Shown: positions 17,169 through 26,012, counted from the stretch's first letter. The stretch: 35,611 nt of DNA from Oxalobacteraceae bacterium (GCA_947464955.1 CANHZI010000029.1:1-35611), one strand, 5' to 3'. Made by a program: numbers and translations. The notes: a model not told the origin generated them from the sequence alone.

Positions 17169-17657
17169 GTGTCAGATAGTTCCAGCGCAGTGCCAAGTGC
17201 ACTCAATTGCCAAGTCCCGCAATTTTCAGCAGCGATGACTGGCGGTGTTGATTTCAGTTTGAATGATTATCTTGGTAAAAAAATTGTTCTTTATTTTTAT
17301 CCCAAAGATAACACCCCAGGATGCACGACAGAGAGTATCGCTTTTCGCGACATTCATGAACAGCTCTTAGCTCAGAACACCGTCATTTTTGGGATTAGCC
17401 GCGACAGCTTGCGTTCACATGAGGGCTTCAAGGCGAAGCTAGCACTACCGTTTGAGCTTATTACTGATCCTGACGAGCAATTGTGTCTGTTGTTTAACGT
17501 CATGAAAATGAAGAATATGTATGGCAAACAAGTGCGTGGTATAGAGCGAAGCACATTTATTATTGACGAAGCTGGCAAATTAGTGAAAGAATGGCGTGGA
17601 GTGAAAGTTGCAGATCACGCTCAAGCCGTATTAGATTTTGTGAGCCAAAGCAAATAA
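17169..17657 (+). CDS. bcp: Bcp-type thiol peroxiredoxin
   Basis: The 162-residue protein has LYFYPKDNTPGCTTES with peroxidatic Cys52 and a downstream FIIDEAGKLVKEW. The E. coli resolving cysteine five residues after the peroxidatic one is absent (Ile here). The only other cysteines are C14 and C106, so it is probably a 1-Cys or atypical type. It reduces hydrogen peroxide and organic peroxides in the cytoplasm. The start is GTG at 17169, supported by AGGAG about 7 nt upstream. It follows arnD after 41 nt and may share its transcript. Confidence 0.9.
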   Translation: MSDSSSAVPSALNCQVPQFSAAMTGGVDFSLNDYLGKKIVLYFYPKDNTPGCTTESIAFRDIHEQLLAQNTVIFGISRDSLRSHEGFKAKLALPFELITDPDEQLCLLFNVMKMKNMYGKQVRGIERSTFIIDEAGKLVKEWRGVKVADHAQAVLDFVSQSK

Positions 17658-17679
17658 TTGAAATCATCAGAGATCAAAC

Positions 17680-17730
17680 AAAAGCCGTTTAAGAAGATGT
17701 ACGCGTCTTCTTAAGCGGCTTTTACTTTTT
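17680..17730 (+). terminator. Rho-independent terminator of bcp
   Basis: An 18-nt arm (17680-17697) pairs with 17706-17723 with a single G-U pair and an 8-nt loop. The sequence then runs into ACTTTTT. It ends the arn-bcp block. Confidence 0.9.
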
Positions 17731-17860
17731 GGCTTACAAGAATTATTTGTTGCTAAAGCGTCTGCACTTACTCGGCGTACGACGTTTATTTAAGAGCCGG
17801 TACGTAGTTGTTGTATAAAGGTCCTGTTAAACCTGTTTTTTACTTTTCAATGAGGTTCTG

Positions 17861-19528
17861 ATGCCACTGCCCAAAATGCCGACTAAACCCGCGGCCTTGC
17901 TGTCTCCCAAAGACTACCCCAAAGCAGATAAAGGAAAATCAAACATTCGTACAACTAACGAACAAAAAACCTCAACTCATAAAGCCACTGCATCAAAATC
18001 TCCTGCAGTGGTCAAGAGCAAGGCAAGCGTCGAGAAAGTGAGCGCGACCCGATCTCAAACTAAAGCAATCGCGAAGGAGAATCCTGCAAAATCTATCGCT
18101 AGTCGCGTCGCCGACAAAAAAGGCATCACCAAGATGTTTGTGTTGGACACCAACGTCTTGATGCATGATCCAACCTCGCTATTCCGCTTTGAGGAACATG
18201 ATGTGTATCTTCCGATGATCACTTTGGAAGAGCTTGATGATCATAAAAAAGGGATGTCCGAAGTCGCACGCAATGCGCGGCAGATTTCTCGTTCATTGGA
18301 TGCGCTAGTTGGCGATATCGATAGTGATGATATTGAACAAGGTATTTTGCTCTCTAAGCTGGGCAATAAAGATGCGAAAGGACGCCTGTTCTTTCAAACC
18401 AAGTTGCAAGGTGGCGCTCTCCCGCAAGGCTTACCTCAAGGCAAAGCCGACAATCAAATTTTAGCGGTTGTTCGAGCTTTAGAAGTTGAGTTCCCTGGCC
18501 GCCCTATCGTCTTGGTGTCGAAGGACATCAACATGCGTATTAAGGCGCGAGCTTTAGGTTTGCCAGCAGAGGATTATTTCAACGATCATGTACTCGAAGA
18601 TTCTGACTTGCTCTATACCGGCATCATTCAATTGCCGGCTGACTTCTGGAGCAAACACGGGAAGGGAATCGAGACCTGGCAAGAAAATCGTAATGGCATC
18701 AGTACGACTTTTTACCGCATCACAGGGCCATTGATTCCTAGTCTGTTGGTGAACCAATTTGTGTATCTTGAACCTAATAATGGTGAGGCCTCTTTCTACG
18801 GCCAGGTGCGCCAAATTAACGGCAAAACTGCGGTGCTGCAAACCTTGCGTGATTACGGTCATTCCAAGCATAGTGTATGGGGTGTCACCTCACGCAATCG
18901 CGAGCAGAATTTCGCATTGAATTTATTGATGGATCCAGAGTGTGATTTCGTGACGCTCTTAGGCCAAGCTGGTACTGGCAAAACCTTGCTGGCGTTAGCA
19001 GCGGGACTGGCGCAAGTCCTCGAAACGAAAAACTATAACGAAATTATCGTCACTCGCGTCACGGTTCCCGTCGGTGAAGATATCGGCTTCTTGCCAGGTA
19101 CGGAAGAAGAGAAGATGTCTCCATGGATGGGCGCTTTCGACGACAATCTCGAGGTTCTCAATAAGTCAGACAGCGACGCAGGTGATTGGGGACGTGCTGC
19201 GACACAAGACTTAATTCGATCCAAAATCAAGATTAAGTCACTCAATTTTATGCGCGGCAGAACCTTTGTGAACAAGTTCTTGATTATCGATGAAGCGCAA
19301 AACCTCACACCTAAACAAGTCAAAACTTTGGTGACGCGTGCAGGCCCTGGAACAAAAATCGTTTGCCTAGGAAATATCGCACAAATCGACACCCCCTATT
19401 TGACCGAAGGCTCCAGTGGTTTGACCTATGTCGTTGACCGTTTTAAAGGTTGGGCACATAGCGGACATGTTACTTTGGCAAGAGGTGAACGTTCACGTTT
19501 AGCGGATCATGCCAGTGAAATCCTGTAA
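17861..19528 (+). CDS. PIN-PhoH family ATPase (PhoH2-type) with Lys-rich N-terminal extension
   Basis: The 555-residue protein has three parts. Residues 1-90 are rich in Lys, Ser, Ala and Thr and probably disordered. A PIN ribonuclease domain starts at FVLDTNVLMHD (93-103) and runs to about 235. The PhoH ATPase has Walker A GQAGTGKT (368-375) and Walker B IIDEAQ (475-480). PIN-PhoH proteins of mycobacteria and thermophiles act as ATP-dependent RNA-unwinding ribonucleases; that activity is inferred here. The start is supported by GAGG 6 nt before the ATG. It has its own terminators on both sides, so it is a single-gene unit. Confidence 0.9.
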   Translation: MPLPKMPTKPAALLSPKDYPKADKGKSNIRTTNEQKTSTHKATASKSPAVVKSKASVEKVSATRSQTKAIAKENPAKSIASRVADKKGITKMFVLDTNVLMHDPTSLFRFEEHDVYLPMITLEELDDHKKGMSEVARNARQISRSLDALVGDIDSDDIEQGILLSKLGNKDAKGRLFFQTKLQGGALPQGLPQGKADNQILAVVRALEVEFPGRPIVLVSKDINMRIKARALGLPAEDYFNDHVLEDSDLLYTGIIQLPADFWSKHGKGIETWQENRNGISTTFYRITGPLIPSLLVNQFVYLEPNNGEASFYGQVRQINGKTAVLQTLRDYGHSKHSVWGVTSRNREQNFALNLLMDPECDFVTLLGQAGTGKTLLALAAGLAQVLETKNYNEIIVTRVTVPVGEDIGFLPGTEEEKMSPWMGAFDDNLEVLNKSDSDAGDWGRAATQDLIRSKIKIKSLNFMRGRTFVNKFLIIDEAQNLTPKQVKTLVTRAGPGTKIVCLGNIAQIDTPYLTEGSSGLTYVVDRFKGWAHSGHVTLARGERSRLADHASEIL

Positions 19529-19543
19529 GTGATTTTAAACAAC

Positions 19544-19573
19544 AAAAAAAGGCGCTTTGAGCGCCTTTTTTTT
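19544..19573. terminator. Rho-independent terminator after the PIN-PhoH gene
   Basis: GGCGCT (19551-19556) pairs with AGCGCC (19560-19565), flanked by seven As and eight Ts. It can act in both directions and lies just past the PhoH stop. Confidence 0.92.
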
Positions 19574-19583
19574 CAGCATTTTA

Positions 19584-19611
19584 GTTTATTCTCGGAAATA
19601 AACCCTACAAT
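19584..19611 (+). promoter_or_regulatory. candidate promoter with internal inverted repeat for the REC-GGDEF-EAL gene
   Basis: TACAAT (19606-19611) is a good -10 box; the -35 at 17 nt spacing (AGTTTA) is poor. The spacer holds a perfect 7-bp inverted repeat, GTTTATT (19584-19590) and AATAAAC (19597-19603), which could be an operator and would fit an activator- or repressor-controlled promoter. Confidence 0.4.
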
Positions 19612-19676
19612 AAGCTTCTCTATAGCAACTTTACCAAGCGCTGCGAGTCTGCTCGTGTCCGCGGATAAAAGCCCTC

Positions 19677-21923
19677 ATGAACGAATTATCAAATCAAGAA
19701 GACGCCCTATTCTTCGTTGAAGATGATATCCAGGCTTTGGCTGATCAAAGTCTAGTTGAGCTGAGCCCTTGGAACATCCTAATTATCGACGATGATCCAG
19801 ATGTACACTCCGCCACCATGTTCGCACTGCAAGGCCTAAAAATTCAGTCGCGCGCACTCAATTTTTTGCATGCTTATTCAACCGCTGAAGCGCGTCAAGT
19901 CCTACTCCACAGCAAGAAAATAGCGGTCATTTTACTTGACGTTGTAATGGACGACGATAATGCCGGTTTGCAGTTAGTCAGTTACATTCGGAATACGCTC
20001 GAGCTCAAAGACGTAAGAATTATTTTGCGTACGGGTCAAGCTGGATATGCCCCTGAAATGGACGCGATTCGAGATTACGACATCAACGACTACAAGAATA
20101 AAACCGAATTGACGCAGGCAAAGTTGTTTACAACGGTCACTTCCGCAATTCGATCCTACGAGCAGATTTGCGCGATTTCCGCCAGTCGCCGCGGTCTAGA
20201 ATTAATCATTAAAGCCAGCGCGGAATTGATGGGCATTCAGGATATTCGCAGCTTCTCCGAAACCATCATCTCCTATGTTACCGACTTAGTCGACTTGGAT
20301 GGCGAATGCTTTGTCAGCACGCCGCATCCAATTCAAGAAGAGTTTGCTCATGCCAATGAGATCATTACTGGGCTACGCGTGGTCGCGGGTAGCCTCAAAT
20401 ACCAATCTTGGCTTGAGCGGCCATTGGTTCTAGTCGCCGACAAAACAACACAAACCATAGTACAAACCTGCTTATTTGAGCGCCGAAGTATTTACGATCA
20501 AAACGCGACCGCACTATATTTCAGCAATATAGGGGGAGCAAGTTTAGCCATGTATCTCGATTTTGGTCTCACGCGCGAAGCAGTGGATCCGCATCTCTTG
20601 GATATGTTTTGCAGCAATGTGTCTGTGTGTTTGGACAATGTAGTGCTGACCTCACGCATGCATAACCTCGCATTTTTTGATCCTCTAACAGGGCTGGCCA
20701 ATCGCTTACAGTTACTTCAAACTCTGCATGAGACATTGCACTCTCCCAAAAAGGAAGATAGCGCCCTCGCCCTGATCGATATCGATCATTTCGCCGAGAC
20801 GAATGACGCTTTAGGCCATCAATTTGGTGACTTTCTTTTATGCTCAGTGGGCAAGCGCCTTCGCAGTCATTTCGGCGACAATTGTCAAATCGCGCGAATA
20901 GGTAATGATATTTTTGCGATCTTGGGGCATGAAGATTTAGTTTCCCCCAATCTCATACTCAGCTTGTTTCAACAGCCGTTTGTGGCAGATCATCAAAACG
21001 TTCAACTATCCGCAACACTTGGCCTCATCAAGTTTTCCGACTATGAATTAAGCGGCTCTGAGGCGTTGAAGGATGCCAATATCGCTTTGAAACGCGCAAA
21101 GCAACACAATCGTTCGGGATTTTCTTATTTCACTCGGGATATGGGAGTAGAGATTCGAGAACGCGTTCGAATGATGCACGCCCTACGCGCAGCGTTCGAG
21201 GGTGAGCGCTTGTTTGTGGTGTATCAACCGCAGATTGATATGCGCACCGGAAAGACGGTCGGTGCCGAAGCATTGCTGCGCTGGCGTACAGAGGATGGAA
21301 ATTTTGTACCACCCGATCAATTTATCCCTATCGCGGAATATTCCGGTTTAATTGTGAACATTGGCGAATGGGTCCTACGTAGTGCCTGTTTTGAACTGAT
21401 GCAACTTCGTGATGCGGGCTACGCAGAGTTCCAAATTGCGGTGAACGTCTCGCAAGCACAGTTTTCTCACCCACACTTCATGCACAGTTTGGAACGTGCA
21501 TTGCGAGATTCTAAAATACCCCCTAACTGTCTCGAGCTTGAAATTACTGAGTCGATGGCCATGACTGACCCTGAGATGTTGATTAGCATGCTGCAAAGAA
21601 TCAAGGGGATGGGGGTGCGTATTTCTATTGATGATTTTGGTACCGGTTTTTCTTCTCTCAGCCAGCTCCAGAAACTCAATGTCGATAAACTCAAGATTGA
21701 CCGCGCATTTGTTTCTGAGATTTCATCAGTGGATAGCGAAGCGAGTATCGCGAAAATGATTGTTCAATTAAGTCAGAGCTTGAATCTTTCGGTCATTGCC
21801 GAAGGGGTTGAGACCAAAGAACAAGCAGATGCCCTGATGGTCTTTGGCTGTCAATATGCGCAGGGTTTTCTCTATGCTAAACCAAAGACCAAGGCTGAGT
21901 TAAGACAATGGCTTCAAGCCTAA
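19677..21923 (+). CDS. response regulator with REC, DUF3369-like, degenerate GGDEF and EAL domains (probable c-di-GMP phosphodiesterase)
   Basis: The 748-residue protein starts with a receiver domain (ILIIDDDPDVHSA; phospho-acceptor Asp88 in LLDVVMD). A DUF3369-like sensory region follows at about 165-325. The GGDEF domain opens with FFDPLTGLANR (334-343), but its signature reads GNDIF (409-413) instead of GGDEF, so cyclase activity is probably lost. The EAL domain looks active: GAEALLRW (E531), NVSQAQF, ELEITES, DDFGTG (652-657), KIDRAFV and IAEGVET (E709). It likely degrades c-di-GMP under control of an unseen histidine kinase; none is adjacent. The upstream ribosome binding site is weak (AAAAG). 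Confidence 0.92.
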   Translation: MNELSNQEDALFFVEDDIQALADQSLVELSPWNILIIDDDPDVHSATMFALQGLKIQSRALNFLHAYSTAEARQVLLHSKKIAVILLDVVMDDDNAGLQLVSYIRNTLELKDVRIILRTGQAGYAPEMDAIRDYDINDYKNKTELTQAKLFTTVTSAIRSYEQICAISASRRGLELIIKASAELMGIQDIRSFSETIISYVTDLVDLDGECFVSTPHPIQEEFAHANEIITGLRVVAGSLKYQSWLERPLVLVADKTTQTIVQTCLFERRSIYDQNATALYFSNIGGASLAMYLDFGLTREAVDPHLLDMFCSNVSVCLDNVVLTSRMHNLAFFDPLTGLANRLQLLQTLHETLHSPKKEDSALALIDIDHFAETNDALGHQFGDFLLCSVGKRLRSHFGDNCQIARIGNDIFAILGHEDLVSPNLILSLFQQPFVADHQNVQLSATLGLIKFSDYELSGSEALKDANIALKRAKQHNRSGFSYFTRDMGVEIRERVRMMHALRAAFEGERLFVVYQPQIDMRTGKTVGAEALLRWRTEDGNFVPPDQFIPIAEYSGLIVNIGEWVLRSACFELMQLRDAGYAEFQIAVNVSQAQFSHPHFMHSLERALRDSKIPPNCLELEITESMAMTDPEMLISMLQRIKGMGVRISIDDFGTGFSSLSQLQKLNVDKLKIDRAFVSEISSVDSEASIAKMIVQLSQSLNLSVIAEGVETKEQADALMVFGCQYAQGFLYAKPKTKAELRQWLQA

Positions 21924-21940
21924 AGCCCGCCATCACCGAC

Positions 21941-22561
21941 TCATGTTTTCGTTGTCTTTTCTAGACCTTGAAAACACACACGCAACATATTTTCTACAAT
22001 GGTATCTGTATCCATTTTGCTGAACTTCTGAAGATATTCCACCGCTGGATCGCAACTACGTGCATAGTAGCTGTAAAGGATTACATCAGGATGTAATCCA
22101 GCATCCAGATCCCCATCTTTTTGCGCTTTCACAACCAGCTTTTCCAATTGGCCATTGAGTTTGATGACTCGTCCAACATACTTCAGATTGCGCATTAACA
22201 TCTCACGCACAGCATTGCTGGTCGATGGCAAGAATGGAAGACCACCGCCGAGTCGCACCCGTAGTGCCCATTCCAATAATGCCGACAATTTCTCTTTCGG
22301 CGTGAACGTATCGGGAAGTGAGTCAAGCTGGGCGGTCGCCCCGTCTATCAAACGTATCATCGCCGCGCCGACTAAATCCTCTTTCGATTTGAAATGCTTA
22401 TATAAGCTTGGTTTGGAGATGCCGATTTGATTCGCCACGTCATCCATGGTCATCAGGTCAAAACCCTTGCTTGCAAGAATTGTCGTTGTAGCATCAAGAA
22501 TTGCGTCTTCGCGTAGACGAAATGCTTGATCCTTAAAATTTAGTTTACTAAAGATACTCAT
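21941..22561 (-). CDS. TetR-family transcriptional regulator
   Basis: The 206-residue protein has a TetR N-terminal helix-turn-helix: REDAILDATTTILASKGFD, then MTMDDVANQIGISKPSLYKHF (about 38-58), then KSKEDLVGAAM. The C-terminal ligand domain is not assignable to a named subfamily. It is divergent from the eight-gene lipid operon, with 104 nt between the two start codons, and is converging with the EAL gene. It most likely represses itself and that operon in response to a lipid-like or oxidised ligand (inference from position). Confidence 0.9.
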   Translation of the reverse strand: MSIFSKLNFKDQAFRLREDAILDATTTILASKGFDLMTMDDVANQIGISKPSLYKHFKSKEDLVGAAMIRLIDGATAQLDSLPDTFTPKEKLSALLEWALRVRLGGGLPFLPSTSNAVREMLMRNLKYVGRVIKLNGQLEKLVVKAQKDGDLDAGLHPDVILYSYYARSCDPAVEYLQKFSKMDTDTIVENMLRVCFQGLEKTTKT

Positions 22562-22562
22562 A

Positions 22563-22613
22563 AGTATTAATATCTACTAATCAGTAGCGTTTTTGTCTGA
22601 ACAGTATTAATAT
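22563..22613. promoter_or_regulatory. candidate TetR operator region: two AGTATTAATAT repeats and a CTACT/AGTAG dyad
   Basis: AGTATTAATAT occurs at 22563-22573 and again at 22603-22613, exactly 40 bp apart. Each copy is part of a near-palindrome (AGTATTAATAYT). Between them CTACT (22574-22578) and AGTAG (22583-22587) form an inverted repeat. The block sits right before the TetR start and between the two divergent genes, the expected place for TetR operators. Confidence 0.55.
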
Positions 22614-22665
22614 TAACACCGAAGTAGATTCACACCAAATATTTCCACTCATTTGAAAGCTTGTG

Positions 22666-23955
22666 ATGCCAGGTTTACGTCAAAAGATTGCGGTAATCGG
22701 TTCCGGAATTTCCGGTCTTGCCAGTGCTTACCTATTGCAAAAGCGTTACGATGTTACGTTGTACGAAGCGAATTCCTACTTTGGTGGACATACGAATACC
22801 GTCGATATCGAAGTCGAAGGCATTAAGCAAGCTGTTGATACCGGTTTTCTGGTATTCAATCACAAGACTTACCCAAATCTGATCGCCCTTTTCAAAGAAC
22901 TCGCAGTGGAAAGCTACGACACTGACATGTCGTTTGGTGTGTCAGTTGATGATGGGCGTGTCGAGTGGGCAGGCACCAATCTCGATACGGTTTTCGCTCA
23001 ACGCAAAAATATACTGTCCCCTGCTTTCATCAATATGCTGCGTGATATCTTGCGTTTTAACAAAGATGCGGAACGCAATTTAGAACAATCCTTGAACTCC
23101 AAAGTCAGCTTAGGCCAACTGCTTGCTCAAGGGGGTTATAACCAGCGTTTTCAAGATCACTACTTGGTTCCTATGGCAGCCGCTATTTGGTCCAGTTCAC
23201 CAAAAGATATTCTCGACTTCCCAGCGAGTACCTTTCTACGATTTTGCCTCAATCATGCCCTGCTACAGGTGAACGATCGCCCTAAATGGAAGACTGTTCG
23301 TGGTGGCGCGAGAACTTATGTCAACAAGATTTTAGGCACCTTGCCGGACAAAAGGTTGAATTCACCGGTGACTAGCGTTATTCGGAGAGAGGGTCGTGTC
23401 GAAGTCAGCTCGGCCGGTAACATCGAAAGTTTTGATCAACTTGTATTTGCCACCCATGCTCCTACTACCCTCGCCCTCCTCAAGGATGCGAATGGTGATG
23501 AAACACGTGTACTTTCACAATTTCGCTATCAAGCGAATCGTGCCGTACTGCACACTGACACCACTTTGCTGCCGAAGAACACAAAAGTGTGGTCGGCTTG
23601 GAATTACATAGGTAAAGCAGCGTCGACGGGTGCAAGCACGGACGCCGGAGCCGTTTGTGTCAGTTACTTACTCAATCAACTGCAGCGCCTTGATGTCAGC
23701 ACACCGGTGATTGTCACTCTCAATCCCGCTGTAGAGCCAAATCCTGAGAAGGTGTTGCGTAGCTTTGATTACGAGCATCCTGTGTTTGATCAAGCCGCAA
23801 TCGATGGCCAGGCTGCTTTATCGGATATCCAAGGCAAGAACCGTGTTTGGTTTGCAGGCGCCTGGTCAGGATATGGTTTTCATGAGGATGGCCTCAAGTC
23901 TGCATTGCGCGTTGCAAGTGGGTTGGGTGCTCAACCAGATTGGATGAAACTATGA
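22666..23955 (+). CDS. FAD/NAD(P)-binding amine oxidase-like protein (COG2907 type)
   Basis: The 429-residue protein has an FAD-binding Rossmann start, IAVIGSGISGLASAYLL (GxGxxG at 12-17), YEANSYFGGHTNTV and VDTGFLVFN. It ends with NRVWFAGAWSGYGFHEDGLKSAL, the C-terminal FAD-contact motif. This is the COG2907 group found next to DUF1365 and CFA-synthase-like genes, with unknown substrate, probably a lipid. GAAAG lies 6 nt before the ATG at 22666; a GTG at 22663 is too close to it. It is the first gene of the operon and its stop overlaps the DUF1365 start (ATGA). Confidence 0.9.
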   Translation: MPGLRQKIAVIGSGISGLASAYLLQKRYDVTLYEANSYFGGHTNTVDIEVEGIKQAVDTGFLVFNHKTYPNLIALFKELAVESYDTDMSFGVSVDDGRVEWAGTNLDTVFAQRKNILSPAFINMLRDILRFNKDAERNLEQSLNSKVSLGQLLAQGGYNQRFQDHYLVPMAAAIWSSSPKDILDFPASTFLRFCLNHALLQVNDRPKWKTVRGGARTYVNKILGTLPDKRLNSPVTSVIRREGRVEVSSAGNIESFDQLVFATHAPTTLALLKDANGDETRVLSQFRYQANRAVLHTDTTLLPKNTKVWSAWNYIGKAASTGASTDAGAVCVSYLLNQLQRLDVSTPVIVTLNPAVEPNPEKVLRSFDYEHPVFDQAAIDGQAALSDIQGKNRVWFAGAWSGYGFHEDGLKSALRVASGLGAQPDWMKL

Positions 23956-24761
23956 AGATGCTGGGCGAATTGCGTTCACGACTGCTCACTGGCAAAGTGA
24001 TGCATGAGCGTTTGCAGCCTCAGCATCATCGCTTTACCTATCCCGTTTTTCTAGTTCGGCTCGATGTCGATGAAATCGAGAGCGAAACGTCCCCCTTGAA
24101 TAGTGCCATCTTTGCTGTCAATAAGTGGCGCCCACTGTCATTGCGAGTGAGCGATTATGGTCCACGCGATGGTAGCAGCTTGAGAGCCTGGGTCAATGTC
24201 ACTCTAAGTAGTTACGCTCTGCCCGAAGCGAAACGTATCGAGTTACAAACCTTTCCTCGTGTATTCGGATATGCATTTAATCCGATCAGCCTCTGGTATT
24301 GCTATGACCAAGACGATCATATGTATGCCGTGATTGCAGAGGTCAACAACACTTTCGGCGACCATCATTTTTATTTGTTGAAAAACTCAGGTCAACAAGT
24401 GATCGATTGTCAAACAAAAATTGAGAGCGTCAAAGCCATGCATGTCTCACCTTTCTGCCAGGTTAAGGGGCACTACGAATTTCAATTCAAGCACGGTTTG
24501 CGCTATACCGTGGTCAAAATCGATTATTTCGAAAACGTCGAAACAACCATTAAGACTGCCATATCCGCCAAGCTTCTACCGCTTTCTTCACGCAATCTAT
24601 TGATCGCTTTAGCCAAGCAGCCCTTTCTCACCTTTGGTGTTTTCTGGCGTATTCATTGGCAAGCATTTTTACTCTGGAAGAAAGCAGTGCCTTTCTTCCG
24701 CTTACCGCCAAGTTCGGCACACAAAATTACTATCGGCACACCAATACGAGAGGAGCAATAA
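23952..24761 (+). CDS. DUF1365 domain protein
   Basis: The 269-residue protein contains the DUF1365 features GKVMHERLQPQHHRFTYPVF, FPRVFGYAFNPISLWYCYD, EVNNTFGDHHFYLL and AMHVSPFC. DUF1365 proteins (COG3496) almost always lie beside CFA-synthase-like and COG2907 genes and are thought to act in membrane lipid modification; the reaction is unknown. The start at 23952 overlaps the preceding stop (ATGA). The stop abuts the methyltransferase ATG directly. Confidence 0.92.
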   Translation: MKMLGELRSRLLTGKVMHERLQPQHHRFTYPVFLVRLDVDEIESETSPLNSAIFAVNKWRPLSLRVSDYGPRDGSSLRAWVNVTLSSYALPEAKRIELQTFPRVFGYAFNPISLWYCYDQDDHMYAVIAEVNNTFGDHHFYLLKNSGQQVIDCQTKIESVKAMHVSPFCQVKGHYEFQFKHGLRYTVVKIDYFENVETTIKTAISAKLLPLSSRNLLIALAKQPFLTFGVFWRIHWQAFLLWKKAVPFFRLPPSSAHKITIGTPIREEQ

Positions 24762-26012
24762 ATGACTTCGATGCAAACTAACAATACATGCCTCAACATC
24801 GATAGCGCAAAAGCAGCACTCCCTGTGACAGCACCCGCTAGCGCGAAAATTTTTCTCAAGATGCTAGCCAAACTAAAACATGGAAATCTTCATGTCGTGA
24901 CTCCCGACGATGAGGTACTCCATTTTGGCGAGACCGGTTCAGCACAAGCCATCGTGTTGCACATCCATGATTGGCGTGCCTGTAGCAAAATTATGCGTAG
25001 TGGTGATATCGGATTTGCAGAAGCACTTGAAGCGGGATGGATCACAACCACTGATCTCACTGGGCTTCTGCGTTTGGCAATCAAAAATGAATCTGCGCTT
25101 GATCAAGCGATATTTGGCGGCCGTCTGATGTCACTTTGGTACAAGTTAAAACATTTACTTCGCTCAAACACCAAGGAAGGAAGTCGCAAAAATATTCATG
25201 CGCACTACGACCTAGGAAATCATTTCTACCGTTTATGGCTAGATCCAAGTTGGACCTATTCAAGTGCCATCTTTTACAAGGACTATCAAATCAGTCTCGA
25301 GGAAGCACAATATCGAAAGTACCAAAGAATTATCGATGTACTAGGCCTCAAGAAGGGAGACAAGGTTCTAGAGATAGGATGTGGTTGGGGTGGATTTGCT
25401 GAACACGCGGGTTTGCAAGGAATTCATGTGCATGGAATCACTATCTCGAATGCGCAGTTAGAGATTGCACAAGAACGTATTCAAAGACAGCAGTTGCAAG
25501 ATCATGTTTATCTTGAACTGTGCGATTACCGAGATCTAAAGACACAGTACGATGCCATCGTTTCCATAGAAATGTTTGAAGCCGTTGGAGAAAAGTACTG
25601 GCCAGGCTATTTCTCCACAGTCGAACGTTGTCTTAAGCCTGATGGCAAGGCGCTGATCCAAACGATCACGATTGATGAGAAAAACTTTGAGCGTTATCGC
25701 AGTGGTTCAGATTTTATCCAGCAATATATTTTTCCAGGTGGGATGTTGCCGAGTCCAGAGCGCTTTATTTCCCATGCTAAGAAATGTAATTTGGAAACGA
25801 CAAATTCCTTCGCTTTTGGACTCGATTATGCAGAGACCTTGCGTCGATGGAATAAAGCATTTGACCAAGAAATTGATGCAATTGCGCAGCAGGGTTTCGA
25901 TCCGAAATTTCAACGAATTTGGCAAATGTACTTTTCCTACTGCGAAGCTGGATTTGAAGAAAAGCGTACTGACGTGTATCAATTTTTACTACACAAAAAA
26001 GGTGTAGCGTGA
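24762..26012 (+). CDS. cyclopropane-fatty-acyl-phospholipid synthase-family methyltransferase
   Basis: The 416-residue protein has HYDLGNHFYRLWLDPSWTYS (148-167), the lipid-site motif. VLEIGCGWGGFAEHAG (202-217) is SAM motif I, followed by GITISNAQLEIA, SIEMFEAVGEKYW and FIQQYIFPGGMLPS. It transfers a methyl or methylene group from SAM to an unsaturated acyl chain in phospholipids. Because it lies with DUF1365 and COG2907 genes, it may belong to the group linked to furan or methylated fatty acids rather than a housekeeping Cfa (inference). AGGAGCAATAA directly precedes the ATG. Its stop overlaps the next start (GTGA). Confidence 0.92.
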   Translation: MTSMQTNNTCLNIDSAKAALPVTAPASAKIFLKMLAKLKHGNLHVVTPDDEVLHFGETGSAQAIVLHIHDWRACSKIMRSGDIGFAEALEAGWITTTDLTGLLRLAIKNESALDQAIFGGRLMSLWYKLKHLLRSNTKEGSRKNIHAHYDLGNHFYRLWLDPSWTYSSAIFYKDYQISLEEAQYRKYQRIIDVLGLKKGDKVLEIGCGWGGFAEHAGLQGIHVHGITISNAQLEIAQERIQRQQLQDHVYLELCDYRDLKTQYDAIVSIEMFEAVGEKYWPGYFSTVERCLKPDGKALIQTITIDEKNFERYRSGSDFIQQYIFPGGMLPSPERFISHAKKCNLETTNSFAFGLDYAETLRRWNKAFDQEIDAIAQQGFDPKFQRIWQMYFSYCEAGFEEKRTDVYQFLLHKKGVA

